Of a stretch of 64,000 bases of DNA, positions 51,809 to 60,721 are shown in pieces. The position numbers were made by a program, and so were the translations under genes. The DNA is from Pseudomonas sp. TH41. GTDB taxonomy: Bacteria > Pseudomonadota > Gammaproteobacteria > Pseudomonadales > Pseudomonadaceae. The stretch is from NCBI RefSeq assembly GCF_016650695.1, contig NZ_JAEKFH010000005.1, positions 62,001 to 126,000 of the forward strand, read 5' to 3'. The notes under the pieces were generated by a model. It was given only the letters and a program-made list of their open reading frames with translations. It was not told where the DNA came from and did not search any database. The stretch's first letter is position 1. Each line of letters opens with the position of its first letter.

Positions 51809-52978
51809 ATGGATGATGATGAAATGAAAGAGAGTTTGTTGGCCGCTATCCGAAAACTGATATCGCCTTCAATACGTTATGAGATAAGAAACACTGCAAC
51901 CTGGTGGCGAGACATCCTTGGACGCGCGTGTTTCTGGCGCTGGGAAATTGCCAGATTCAAATTGCAGAAAGAAAGTCCTTACGAAATCCTCTATATCGGA
52001 AGGAAAAAGCAGCGGGCGATGGCCAAGCTGCTCATAGGGGGCAAGTCGCCAGGGGATTCCCCCATGGTCGACGGCGAACCGGAACCTGCAGCGTCGAATC
52101 ATGTGGTAGTGGTCAGTGAAGCGCCGAGCTCAGGGGCCTTGTCTGTCCCCCTCTATCTGAGCGCCGTCGTACCGCTGGGGCGATCCATCGAGGATATCAC
52201 CGCAAAATACGATAGCGAATTGCGTCGAAGTATTCGCAAGAACCGACCGCACTACCGAATGCGTCAGGCCCTGCTGGATGAAGAAATTGAAAAGGCAGAC
52301 AGGGAAATGCTTCGCCCTTATGCCTCGGCAAGGCAAGGCATCCACGCTGCGCAACTTGCCACGCAGGAGATTTTGAGGATAGCCAAGACTGTTGGCCGGC
52401 TTGACCTGATAATGCTCGGTGACGAGGTTGTTGCCTGCCACCTTGGCTGTGTCATAACACGGGGCGGAAAACGCTACTGGAGCACAGTACGTTTCGGCTA
52501 TTGCGAGGCGGTTTTTTCAGATGCCAAGCGGCTGCGCGAAGTCAACTCGATTACCACTTTCATGGCCCTTGAATGGGCAATAGATAACGGCTTCGATTAT
52601 TACGACATCGGTCTTTGCCTGGCACGGCCGGATGACGGCCTTCTGAAATGGAAAAGAAGGCGCGGCGGTGATATTGATTCCTTGGGAAACCACGCTTATA
52701 TGTTTGTCCGGCTGCCCAAGACAGATATAGCCAAATTCCTCTGGGGCACGCCGCTGTTCGCTGTCGAAGGAAAAAAATTGACCCTGCACCTTGGCTTACC
52801 GGACGGGCCAAGCGATGAGGAAGTCGCCACCCGTTATCACGAAATGGTATTTGGCGGATTGCACAAAATTTATCTCTATTGCGCCAAGAGCTCGGGCGAA
52901 CAATTTCTTGAAACCTTGCGCAGTCGCTACGCCAATTTGCAAACCCTGCCCATTGTGGAAAGGATTCCATCCAGCTGA
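51809..52978 (+). CDS. GNAT/FemAB-like acyltransferase
   Basis: 389 residues (ATG at 51809; a second ATG at 51824). The central and C-terminal part (about 135-320) resembles FemAB/BioF2-like GNAT proteins: RSIEDITAKYDSELRRSIRKNRP, then GDEVVACHLGCVITRGGKRYWSTVRFGY, then NSITTFMALEWAIDNGFDYYDIGLCLARPDDGLLKWKRRRGG. Such enzymes transfer acyl or aminoacyl groups to sugars, peptides or lipids of the envelope. It forms an isolated pair with the GT61 glycosyltransferase 74 bases downstream, suggesting they modify one glycan. Confidence 0.75.
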   Translation: MDDDEMKESLLAAIRKLISPSIRYEIRNTATWWRDILGRACFWRWEIARFKLQKESPYEILYIGRKKQRAMAKLLIGGKSPGDSPMVDGEPEPAASNHVVVVSEAPSSGALSVPLYLSAVVPLGRSIEDITAKYDSELRRSIRKNRPHYRMRQALLDEEIEKADREMLRPYASARQGIHAAQLATQEILRIAKTVGRLDLIMLGDEVVACHLGCVITRGGKRYWSTVRFGYCEAVFSDAKRLREVNSITTFMALEWAIDNGFDYYDIGLCLARPDDGLLKWKRRRGGDIDSLGNHAYMFVRLPKTDIAKFLWGTPLFAVEGKKLTLHLGLPDGPSDEEVATRYHEMVFGGLHKIYLYCAKSSGEQFLETLRSRYANLQTLPIVERIPSS

Positions 52979-53052
52979 GCAATTTCCAGGATTGAATTAG
53001 ATACAGCTCATCACGCCTGACGATTGACCCTATCCCGCTGGGAGGACTCTTT

Positions 53053-54171
53053 ATGGAAAGCGATGTCTCCGAAATAAGCACGTCGACCGCGAGCAATCGA
53101 AAAAAATGGACCCTGGCCGCCTACAAATATATTGCAAGAAAAAGACTCGCACGAAAGGCGGAGATCGACTTAAAAAGCGTCGCATTGAAAAGCTGGGATA
53201 TTGCTCCGGGCGAGACATCGCATGCTCCGTCGGCGTTCTTCCTGCCCAATCAAATGGAACGCGTGACAGGATGGGAAGCGAAGCGCTTTTATCCCTTCGA
53301 GCACCCCGCTCGCACAATGAATGGGCTGGGCAGCGTCGAACAAGGCCCGACACGTGGCTACTTGATCAAGGATGTCTGGCTTATCGATGGCGCGCTCTAC
53401 AAGGACAATGCCAGTCTCTGGGTGTCCCTCAAGCCGAGTATGTTTCCACGAATTTCCGTGGAACACGAGTTCGAGCGTGCAGCCGTCTACTGCACGCAAA
53501 ATGGCAATACATGGTTCGGCACCTGGTTGATGGAAGACTGCGTGACCTATCCATTGGCATGCAACGAAGGCGTCCCCGTGACTACCGCGCCATCCACCCG
53601 ATTTCCACTCTTTCCCCAAGGCCCCGCCTATGAGGACTGGCTGGGTATGAAACCGGTCCGCTCGCACAGCGCGTTTTTTCGTGAGCTGGTGATTTTCGAC
53701 GATATGAGCAACAACCGAAGCCGGTATTCACGTTTCCGTGCCATGGGTGAAAAGCTACTGTCGCACGTGAGCCATGACGCTCACCCTGGCGTGTTCATTC
53801 TGCGGGGTAGCGGCGGTGAAGTGCGCTTTATGCGCAATGAACTTGAGCTCGCGGAACATCTGCGTAAGAGCCGGGGATTTCGCATCATCGACCCTTCAAA
53901 ATCCGATGTCCCGACCATAGTGGCGACCTGTGCCGGAGCGCGGACCGTGGTAGGGGTCGAAGGAAGCCAGCTCGTACACGGTATCAATGTACTTCAGCCG
54001 GGTGGTTCGCTGCTGGCACTGCAGCCACCGAACCGTTTCGTCAGCTACTACAAGTACCTGACGGATCGCGACCACCAGAATTTTGGCTTTGTGGTCGGAA
54101 CACCAGAGGGCGATGGCTTCAAAATCGACGTTGAAGAAGTTGAGCGCACACTGGACCTGTTCCCTTCATGA
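53053..54171 (+). CDS. GT61-family (DUF563) glycosyltransferase
   Basis: 372 residues; GGGAGGA precedes the ATG. The C-terminal part has GT61 features: HPGVFILRGSGGEVRFMRNE (the arginine-containing nucleotide-sugar segment) followed by LRKSRGFRIIDPSKSDVPTIVATCAGARTVVGVEGSQLVHGINVLQPGGSLLALQPP. GT61 enzymes add sugars to polysaccharides or lipid-linked glycans. It has no signal peptide or membrane helix. No other polysaccharide genes are nearby, so the pair may decorate an existing surface glycan. Confidence 0.85.
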   Translation: MESDVSEISTSTASNRKKWTLAAYKYIARKRLARKAEIDLKSVALKSWDIAPGETSHAPSAFFLPNQMERVTGWEAKRFYPFEHPARTMNGLGSVEQGPTRGYLIKDVWLIDGALYKDNASLWVSLKPSMFPRISVEHEFERAAVYCTQNGNTWFGTWLMEDCVTYPLACNEGVPVTTAPSTRFPLFPQGPAYEDWLGMKPVRSHSAFFRELVIFDDMSNNRSRYSRFRAMGEKLLSHVSHDAHPGVFILRGSGGEVRFMRNELELAEHLRKSRGFRIIDPSKSDVPTIVATCAGARTVVGVEGSQLVHGINVLQPGGSLLALQPPNRFVSYYKYLTDRDHQNFGFVVGTPEGDGFKIDVEEVERTLDLFPS

Positions 54172-54227
54172 CGGCGGCCTGGGGAATGTCTGAAAATGAC
54201 TTCCAAAACCTGCTGCCCCCTCCCCCA

Positions 54228-54264
54228 AAAAACCCGCTGACCGTTACCGGTTCAGCGGGTTTTT
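54228..54264. terminator. Bidirectional terminator
   Basis: AAAAACCCGCTGA / TCAGCGGGTTTTT arms (54228-54240, 54252-54264) with A-run and T-run on either side. It serves the rightward GT61 gene and possibly the convergent enoyl-CoA hydratase gene. Confidence 0.88.
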
Positions 54265-54323
54265 ACTGCGCATCCCGTCGATGCAACGCCCACTGCGCCA
54301 AATGGCAATCCGCAATGACGCTG

Positions 54324-55157
54324 TTAGTACAGCGGGGAAAGTTTCGACATAAAGTCCATCTCCAGCTCACCTTCATAAGTTTCAGCACCAACCTTCAATG
54401 CTTCCGCCACACGCGCTTGCGCCACATCGTGAGCGACACTTAAATCTGACTCATGAGCTTCAACCAGCAGTCCCTCTGCCAAGGAGCCAAATGCTCCAAC
54501 ATCCACGGCCGCCTTGGTATGAGCGATGGCATGCGCAGGGAATGAGGCGATACGGTGAGCCAGTTCCTCGACGAAAGGTGTCAACTCCTCCGCCGGCAAT
54601 GCTCGATTGATAAAGCCATAACGTTCCGCCTGTTCCGCCGAAAAATCGTTACAACCCAAAAGCACCTCTAAGGCGCGCGCCCTCCCGACGAGCCGTGGCA
54701 ATCTTTGCGTACTGCCACCGCCCGGAACAAGCCCAACCGCGACCTCTGGCTGGGAGAAAACCGCTTTGCCTAGGGCAGCAAAGCACATGTCCATAGCCAG
54801 TGCAATTTCACACCCTCCTCCCCGAGCCCGTCCTTCGATTTTTGCAATGGTTACCTTAGGCATGTTCTTGAACCGTTCACCGATCATCTGTGTAAGGCGA
54901 AAACTGCGGGAATGGGAAACAGTTTTGGGAGCGGCTCCGACCCTCCCCAATCCAGAGTGAGCTATAAAAAATTCAGGAAGTTCGCTCTGCAGGACCACGA
55001 CTCGGATGCTCTCATCGACCTCGAGCTCTTTACCAAGATTGTCGAATTCCAGCGACAGTACTTCATCAAGAAGATTTATCGGCGGGTGATTGATGCTGAC
55101 GAATGCAACTCCAGAATCAAACCTAAACCGGAAACACTTGTAGTCAGAATATCGCAT
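54324..55157 (-). CDS. Enoyl-CoA hydratase/isomerase (crotonase) family protein
   Basis: 277 residues from the ATG at 55157, which follows GGAGGC. Crotonase-fold markers: FFIAHSGLGRVG at the first oxyanion-hole position (atypical; usually AGADL), RGGGCEIALAMDMCFA at the second, and both usual catalytic glutamates kept in SQPEVAVGLVPGGGSTQRLPR and RALEVLLG. It probably hydrates an enoyl-CoA or catalyses a related thioester reaction. It lies downstream of the FAH-family and BASS genes in the same orientation. Confidence 0.85.
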   Translation of the reverse strand: MRYSDYKCFRFRFDSGVAFVSINHPPINLLDEVLSLEFDNLGKELEVDESIRVVVLQSELPEFFIAHSGLGRVGAAPKTVSHSRSFRLTQMIGERFKNMPKVTIAKIEGRARGGGCEIALAMDMCFAALGKAVFSQPEVAVGLVPGGGSTQRLPRLVGRARALEVLLGCNDFSAEQAERYGFINRALPAEELTPFVEELAHRIASFPAHAIAHTKAAVDVGAFGSLAEGLLVEAHESDLSVAHDVAQARVAEALKVGAETYEGELEMDFMSKLSPLY

Positions 55158-55419
55158 GATACTGCCTCCATTTCGGTGATCGTTTCGGTAAACCATTTCT
55201 GCTTGGTTTATGTTCTGGTTCTTGTTCTCGTGACCTTACGCAGGGTATGTTGACTCGCTAGTTTCGAAATCAATGCCAAAAACCGTCCGATGCAAAACTC
55301 TCGTGGCAACACAGGCGATACAGAAATTGTCTGTGCACTCGCCAGCGTAAAAATGGTGACCGGTTCCGCCACAGGCCGCAGAACACCCAACATGAGGACG
55401 TCAAACGCGCTGGGTTCAA

Positions 55420-56277
55420 TTATTCATCTACGATAGGGTTCACCAAACTCCCGAGACCTTCCGAAGTTACAACACAAGTGTCACCTGGTTTCATCCACAG
55501 CGGCGGTGTACGCGCCATACCGATGCCGGAGGGGGTACCTGAAACAATCAGGTCTCCGGGGGCCAGTGTCATCACTTCGCTGACAGTTTCGATGAGCGTC
55601 GCCACATCAAAAACCATGTCGTTGGTATTGCCTTCCTGAACGACTTGGCCATTCAGCAGCGTTTGCAGTTTCAGCCCCTTCACACCCTCACGCAGTTCAT
55701 CTGCCGTCACGATGTAAGGACCAAATGAGCCGGTACCGTCGAAGTTCTTGCCCATAGTCCATTGGGGCGTACGCATCTGATAGTCGCGCAGGGTCGCATC
55801 GTTGAACAAAGAGTATCCAAAGACATGCGTTAACGCCGAGGCCTTCGGAATTGCCCGGCCACCCTTACCGATAACGATGACTACCTCCCCCTCGTAGTCG
55901 AGCTTTTGGGACACTTTTGGCCGGACGATTGGTTGGCGGTGTCCGATGAGGCTCGAGGAGAAACGCGAGAAAATGGTTGGGTAATCTGGTTGTACTAAAC
56001 CCGCCTCGCTCGTGTGGTCGCGGTAGTTCAATCCGATACACACGATTTTTCCGGGGGAACTGAGCGGGGGAAGTTGCTCGCAGGTTGCGAAGTCGACGGG
56101 CTCTCCTTGCAAAAGGCGTGCACCAAGCGAAGCGACTGCTTCCTCGCCTGCAAGTAGAGCGTTACTAAGGTCGCCAAATTCCGGAATGTCAGCGAGAAAG
56201 AATCCATAGAACTCTTCTCCTCTTGCCGAAGCAGCGAGGCCGACACGACCCTCTTTGGCAAAGCGCATAAATTTCAT
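55420..56277 (-). CDS. Fumarylacetoacetate hydrolase family protein
   Basis: 285 residues from the ATG at 56277 (MKFMRFAKEGRVGLAAS), preceded by AAGGG. The C-terminal catalytic domain shows IVCIGLNYRDHTSEAGL, metal-ligand glutamates in KLDYEGEVVIVIGKGG, then GYSLFNDATLRDYQMRTPQWTMGKNFDGTGSFGPYIV and LIVSGTPSGIGMARTPPLWMKPGD. Relatives hydrolyse acylpyruvates or act on ring-cleavage products. It lies 262 bases before the crotonase gene, so co-transcription is possible but not assured. Confidence 0.9.
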   Translation of the reverse strand: MKFMRFAKEGRVGLAASARGEEFYGFFLADIPEFGDLSNALLAGEEAVASLGARLLQGEPVDFATCEQLPPLSSPGKIVCIGLNYRDHTSEAGLVQPDYPTIFSRFSSSLIGHRQPIVRPKVSQKLDYEGEVVIVIGKGGRAIPKASALTHVFGYSLFNDATLRDYQMRTPQWTMGKNFDGTGSFGPYIVTADELREGVKGLKLQTLLNGQVVQEGNTNDMVFDVATLIETVSEVMTLAPGDLIVSGTPSGIGMARTPPLWMKPGDTCVVTSEGLGSLVNPIVDE

Positions 56278-56591
56278 AATCTGCCCTTCAATTAAAGTGA
56301 GATCGGTTAATGGGGGGGCACGGCGCACTCAGGTATCCCCGGTGCACTGCTCCAGACTGAAGACGAAAGACGAAAGACTCGTAGGATTTACCCGTAACAT
56401 GCCGCAACCCCATTTCGCATGTACGGTTTGCCGACACATAGGCGTCTGCTGTCGTCGCATCCACATAGGCATGCTCTTCTCACTCAGCTGACGCTACCAG
56501 CTCTGGATGCAAGAGGCCTTCATCGTGCGCGACGACCACGACTTGCGGCACTAGCCGATATGGGCTGGCATCTGAGGCATAGCGGAGGGAA
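56278..56591. other. Intergenic region, no gene seen
   Basis: 314 bases between the FAH-family gene and the BASS transporter gene, both leftward. It probably contains the promoter for the FAH-family gene; no recognisable repeat or small gene. Confidence 0.5.
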
Positions 56592-57524
56592 CTAAATGAT
56601 GGGGAAGTCAAATGGCTTCTCCGCCACTGAGGCCGGGACGCTTACCTTAATTGCCAGCTCCTTGGCATGGGTCACATTGACCCACCAACCGAAAGCTGCA
56701 GCGGTGAAGAACATGAGGACGCTGTAAATGGCTGCCGGAATGGCCATGGTCGGGTTGTTCAGCAGCGTCGGGCTAAGCGCCAGGGCAATAGCCAAAGCGC
56801 CATTGTGAATACCAATTTCCATGCCGATGGCCACTGCCTGGCGCTGCGGCAACTGGAACAGGCGTGGCACCCAGTAGCCGATGCCGAGGCTGAGCAAATT
56901 GAACAGCAATGCGGCCATACCTACTACAGGGGCGTAGTCCAATACCGTCTGCCAATCCTTGACCAAGGCGAGCACTACGGTGACTACAAGGAACAGCGCG
57001 GAAATGATCTTCATCGGGCGCTCCATGAGTAACGCAAAGCGTGCCGCCAGTTTGCGTACTAGCATGCCCACCGCGACCGGTACCAAGACGATGGCGAATA
57101 CCTGCACGACCTTTGCAAATTGCAATGGAATGGCCTGACCGTCTGCCATGAAGTACATCAGTGACCCATTGACGAGCAATGGCATGGTGAGAATCGCGAC
57201 CACCGAGTTCACGGCCGTCAGGGTGACATTCAGTGCCACATCACCGTGTGCCAAGTGGCTGTAGAGGTTGGCAGAGGTACCGCCTGGAGAGGCCGCCAGG
57301 AGCATCAGGCCCACGGCCAGTTCCGGTGCCAGCCCAAAACACTTAGCAATAAGGAAGCAGAAAAACGGCAGTAGGGTTAGCTGGCAGACCAGACCGATCA
57401 AGACAGGCTTGGGAAACTTCACGACCCGGACAAAATCCGCCGGGGTGAGCGACAACCCCAGTCCGAGCATGATGATGCCCAGGGCAATTGGGAGGAATGT
57501 AGTCAGCAAGGGCGATGCCATCAT
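56592..57524 (-). CDS. Bile acid:sodium symporter (BASS) family transporter
   Basis: 310 residues, about ten helices, with family-typical segments LGIIMLGLGLSLTPADFVRVVKFPKPVLIGLV, LLAASPGGTSANLYSHLAHGDVALNVTLTAVNS and GIHNGALAIALALSPTLL. Bacterial members move organic anions such as pantoate or glycine-conjugates with sodium. Divergent from an AraC regulator that likely controls it. In context it may import an aromatic or acyl acid handled by the downstream FAH and crotonase enzymes. Confidence 0.88.
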   Translation of the reverse strand: MMASPLLTTFLPIALGIIMLGLGLSLTPADFVRVVKFPKPVLIGLVCQLTLLPFFCFLIAKCFGLAPELAVGLMLLAASPGGTSANLYSHLAHGDVALNVTLTAVNSVVAILTMPLLVNGSLMYFMADGQAIPLQFAKVVQVFAIVLVPVAVGMLVRKLAARFALLMERPMKIISALFLVVTVVLALVKDWQTVLDYAPVVGMAALLFNLLSLGIGYWVPRLFQLPQRQAVAIGMEIGIHNGALAIALALSPTLLNNPTMAIPAAIYSVLMFFTAAAFGWWVNVTHAKELAIKVSVPASVAEKPFDFPII

Positions 57525-57967
57525 TATTGTTGTACTCGCAGCGAGGCAAGCCCGGCGGTTAACCGGGATGCAAAGGGCCTGGTGGTCTGGCCAGACAAAC
57601 CGAAGCTTGTACCCGGCCGGTACGTTATTGGTTGTAACCTTTGCGTTGATTGGGCTGCCGGGGAGTCTAGTGATGGAGGGGCGCGGACAATATTCTCCTT
57701 GCCAGCCAGACTATTTGCCTTGCCGGTCAGACAGATGCCTCTTGAAACATCAATATCATTGGAGAGGCGGTATTTCGGCGCTCCTGGATACCGTAAAAAT
57801 CCCGCCTATATACCCTTGTGGCGCTAACGCGCGGTGCTGTAACACCACCGAAAGGGGCGGGACAGGTCAGCCTCTTTGGGCGCTGTTGCACCCGCGTCAC
57901 AAGCGGTTGTCTCGAGTATTGGTGCTGGTGTAAAACGGCTGCGCCTGAATCGAGTAGGAGTCTGCAA
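57525..57967. other. Divergent promoter region, no gene seen
   Basis: 443 bases between the leftward BASS gene and the rightward AraC gene. I see no repeat, RNA gene or convincing small frame; operators could not be assigned. Confidence 0.5.
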
Positions 57968-58969
57968 ATGAATCAGCGTACTACTTCCTCCGGCTGGGCT
58001 AGCGCCATTGTCCGATCCCTGGAAATGGGCGGGGTCGACTGTCGCATTCTGTTCGAACGTCTTGGGATGGATTACTCCGCCCTGAGCGATCCCGAAGCAC
58101 GCTTCCCACAGGATGGCATGACGGGCCTATGGCATCTGGCAGTAGAGGTTTCTGGAAATCCGGTCATTGCACTGAACATGGCCCAGGTGGTGCGGCCAGC
58201 CTCCTTCCATGTGGTCGGCTATGCATTGATGTCCAGCCGCAACTTGCATGAGGGCATTTCTAGTCTGGTCCGCTATCAGCGCATCATTGGGGAGAGCGCA
58301 GATCTCAGCTTTCACCCTACGTCGGATGGCTATGAGTTGACTCTGGCAATTCATGGCGATCGCTTGCCTTCTGCCAGAGAAAGCGCGGAGGGGTCGCTGG
58401 CCTATATTCTGGCCTTTTGCCGCTGGCTAGCGTGTCGCCCATTGACTCCTCGCCTTGTCAGCTTTAGCGGGCCTGCACCAGCTAATCTGCAGCCATATTG
58501 CGAGGTGTTTCAAGCACCGCTGATGTTCAATGCCGAGCACTATGCATTGTTGTTCGACCGCCCCGATCTGGATGCCCCGCTGCATTCTGCTAACGAAGCT
58601 CTGGCGCAATTGCACGAACGCTTCGCCGGCGAATATCTGGCGCGTTTTTCGGACGGCCAGATCACCCACCAGGTACGTCAGTTGCTCTGCCGTTTGCTAC
58701 CCCAAGGTGAGCCCAAACGCGAAGTGGTGGCCCAGACAATGTTTATGTCCGAGCGTACCTTGCAGCGCCGCCTGCAAGCGGAAGGAACCGGTTTTCATCA
58801 ACTGCTCGATGGTACTCGCCGTGAGCTGGCCAGCCAGTACCTGATCCAGCCCGAACTGACCCTGCAGGAAATCTCCTATCTGCTGGGCTTCGCTGCTCCA
58901 AGCAATTTCTTCCGCGCCTTCCGCCGTTGGTTCAATACCACACCTAATGAGTATCGGGTAAGTCTGTAG
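57968..58969 (+). CDS. AraC-family transcriptional regulator (OruR/ArgR-like type)
   Basis: 333 residues from the ATG at 57968. The N-terminal arabinose-binding-domain-like ligand region (about 15-200, MGGVDCRILFERLGMDYSALSDPEARFPQDGMTGLW) is of the type found in OruR-like regulators. The C-terminal AraC helix-turn-helix pair is at about 235-330 (VVAQTMFMSERTLQRRLQAEGTGFHQLLDGTRRELASQYL, then LTLQEISYLLGFAAPSNFFRAFRRWFNTTPNEYR). It is divergent from the BASS transporter and is its probable activator. Confidence 0.88.
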   Translation: MNQRTTSSGWASAIVRSLEMGGVDCRILFERLGMDYSALSDPEARFPQDGMTGLWHLAVEVSGNPVIALNMAQVVRPASFHVVGYALMSSRNLHEGISSLVRYQRIIGESADLSFHPTSDGYELTLAIHGDRLPSARESAEGSLAYILAFCRWLACRPLTPRLVSFSGPAPANLQPYCEVFQAPLMFNAEHYALLFDRPDLDAPLHSANEALAQLHERFAGEYLARFSDGQITHQVRQLLCRLLPQGEPKREVVAQTMFMSERTLQRRLQAEGTGFHQLLDGTRRELASQYLIQPELTLQEISYLLGFAAPSNFFRAFRRWFNTTPNEYRVSL

Positions 58970-59166
58970 AGAGTTGAGCGATGCGCTCGCCAAGTACATG
59001 AGCGGCGGATAGGATTTCGCCAATCGAGTCAGGTGCCTCCGTGCCCTCGTCCGCTCGGCAGCGATTGAGGGCGGCCAATGCATTCGGCACAGGTCCTCCA
59101 ACGAACGCTTTCCGCCCTGTTTCCGATGCTATCCACCCAGTGCTCCCTGGCAGGAACCCGACCCGG

Positions 59167-60597
59167 TCATTTCAACGGGTCACACGTGACCAATGTCTTC
59201 GGCTCCAGATACGCGCTCATCCCCCACCTGCCCATTTCGCGCCCAAGGCCTGAATGCTTGAATCCACCGAAGGGGGCACGCGGTTCGTGGGCCAGGGTGT
59301 TGATGAGCACACGTCCCGAATCGATCTGACGGGCGATATTCATACAGCGTTCGGGGCTCTTTCCCAGCACCAGGGCGCTCAGCCCATAGTCCGTATCGTT
59401 GGCAATGCTGATCGCATCAGCGTCATCCTCGTAGGGGATGATAGTCAGCACGGGGCCGAAGATTTCCTCACGCGCGATGCGCATCCGGTTGTTGGCATCA
59501 GTGAAGATCGTGGGCTTCACAAACCATCCGGCGTGCAAGCCTTCCGGGCGACCTTCGCCACCCACCAGCAACCTCGCACCTTCTTCCTGGCCGATACGGA
59601 TGTAGCGCTGCACCCGTTCCCATTGTTTCTGGCTCACCATCGGGCCGATGTCGGTGTCGGCGTTGCGCGGATCGCCCGATTGAATCTGTGAGACGCCCTC
59701 CTTCGCAATCCTCTCGAACTCTGCCAACCGTCTGCGCGGCACAAGGATGCGCGTGCCCGCGATACAAGCCTGGCCGCTATTGAGAAATCCGGCTTGCAGC
59801 ACCAATGGCATGACCGCCTGGAAATCCGCATCGTCGAGCACCACGGTGGGCGACTTGCCGCCCAGTTCGAGCGTCACGCGCTTCATGGTGTCGGCACCAG
59901 TTCTTACCAGATGCTGACCGACAGCGGACGAACCCGTGAACGAGATCTTGGCAACGTCGGGATGGCGGGCGATTTCTTCGCCAACCACATCGCCCCGTCC
60001 GTTGACGATATTGAATACACCCGGTGGCAGCCCCGCTTCGTGCAACGCCCTGACCACGACCTGCGTCTGTAACGCGCTCATCTCGCTGGGCTTGATGACG
60101 GCGGTGCAGCCTGCCGCCAGCGCGGTGGCCAGCTTGTTGCAGATGAAGCCCGCATTGCTGTTCCAGGGCGTGATCAGACCGGTCACGCCCACGGGCGTCA
60201 GAATGACCCTGGCCATGCCGACCTGTTCCTCGAAATCGAACGCCTCCAGCGCATCGATCGCTTGCGCAATCACATCAGCCGGATAAGTCGCCATCCAGCG
60301 CCCGCGAACCGCAGGCGCGCCGTATTCCACGAGGATGGCTTCCAGCAGTTCTTCCTCCCTTGCCGCCACGGCCCGGTGCATGCGTTGCAGTGCCGCAATG
60401 CGCTCCTCCCGACTTGTACGAGCCCAGGCCGGGAACGCAGCCTTGGCGGCTGCGATGGCACGCTGTGCGTCCAGTGCATCGCCCAGCCGAACCTGACCGA
60501 TGACTTCCTCGGTGCTCGGGTTATGAAGGTCGAACCATTCCTGACCGTGCGGAATGACGAACTCGCCGTTGATGTAGATGTGTTCAATGCGCTGCAT
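59167..60597 (-). CDS. NAD(P)-dependent aldehyde dehydrogenase
   Basis: 476 residues; GAGGAG precedes the ATG. ALDH landmarks: GVTGLITPWNSNAGFICNKLATALAAGCTAVIKPSE, cofactor loop ISFTGSSAVGQ, general-base glutamate in VTLELGGKSPTVVLDD, nucleophile cysteine in NSGQACIAGTRIL and EEIFGPVLTIIPYE. It oxidises an aldehyde to the acid; substrate unknown. It is divergent from a LysR regulator with a dyad in the shared promoter. Confidence 0.92.
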   Translation of the reverse strand: MQRIEHIYINGEFVIPHGQEWFDLHNPSTEEVIGQVRLGDALDAQRAIAAAKAAFPAWARTSREERIAALQRMHRAVAAREEELLEAILVEYGAPAVRGRWMATYPADVIAQAIDALEAFDFEEQVGMARVILTPVGVTGLITPWNSNAGFICNKLATALAAGCTAVIKPSEMSALQTQVVVRALHEAGLPPGVFNIVNGRGDVVGEEIARHPDVAKISFTGSSAVGQHLVRTGADTMKRVTLELGGKSPTVVLDDADFQAVMPLVLQAGFLNSGQACIAGTRILVPRRRLAEFERIAKEGVSQIQSGDPRNADTDIGPMVSQKQWERVQRYIRIGQEEGARLLVGGEGRPEGLHAGWFVKPTIFTDANNRMRIAREEIFGPVLTIIPYEDDADAISIANDTDYGLSALVLGKSPERCMNIARQIDSGRVLINTLAHEPRAPFGGFKHSGLGREMGRWGMSAYLEPKTLVTCDPLK

Positions 60598-60673
60598 GGC
60601 GACTCCTCGCTCAAAATGACTCGCCTGAATCGAGCCTCTGTGAAGTGAAGTCTAAGAAGGATTCATTGTTCCG

Positions 60674-60694
60674 ATAAGCTATCCTTTGGCTTAT
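60674..60694. promoter_or_regulatory. LysR operator candidate
   Basis: ATAAGC-N9-GCTTAT, a perfect 6-base dyad that fits the T-N11-A pattern of LysR sites. It lies between the divergent aldehyde dehydrogenase and LysR starts, 28 bases from the latter. Confidence 0.55.
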
Positions 60695-60721
60695 GAAGCA
60701 TCCGCATTTTCAGGACAATCC

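Noticed and set aside
55208..55393. 61-codon leftward frame between crotonase and FAH genes
   Set aside because: No Shine-Dalgarno sequence and no recognisable features; low-complexity RTRTRT end.
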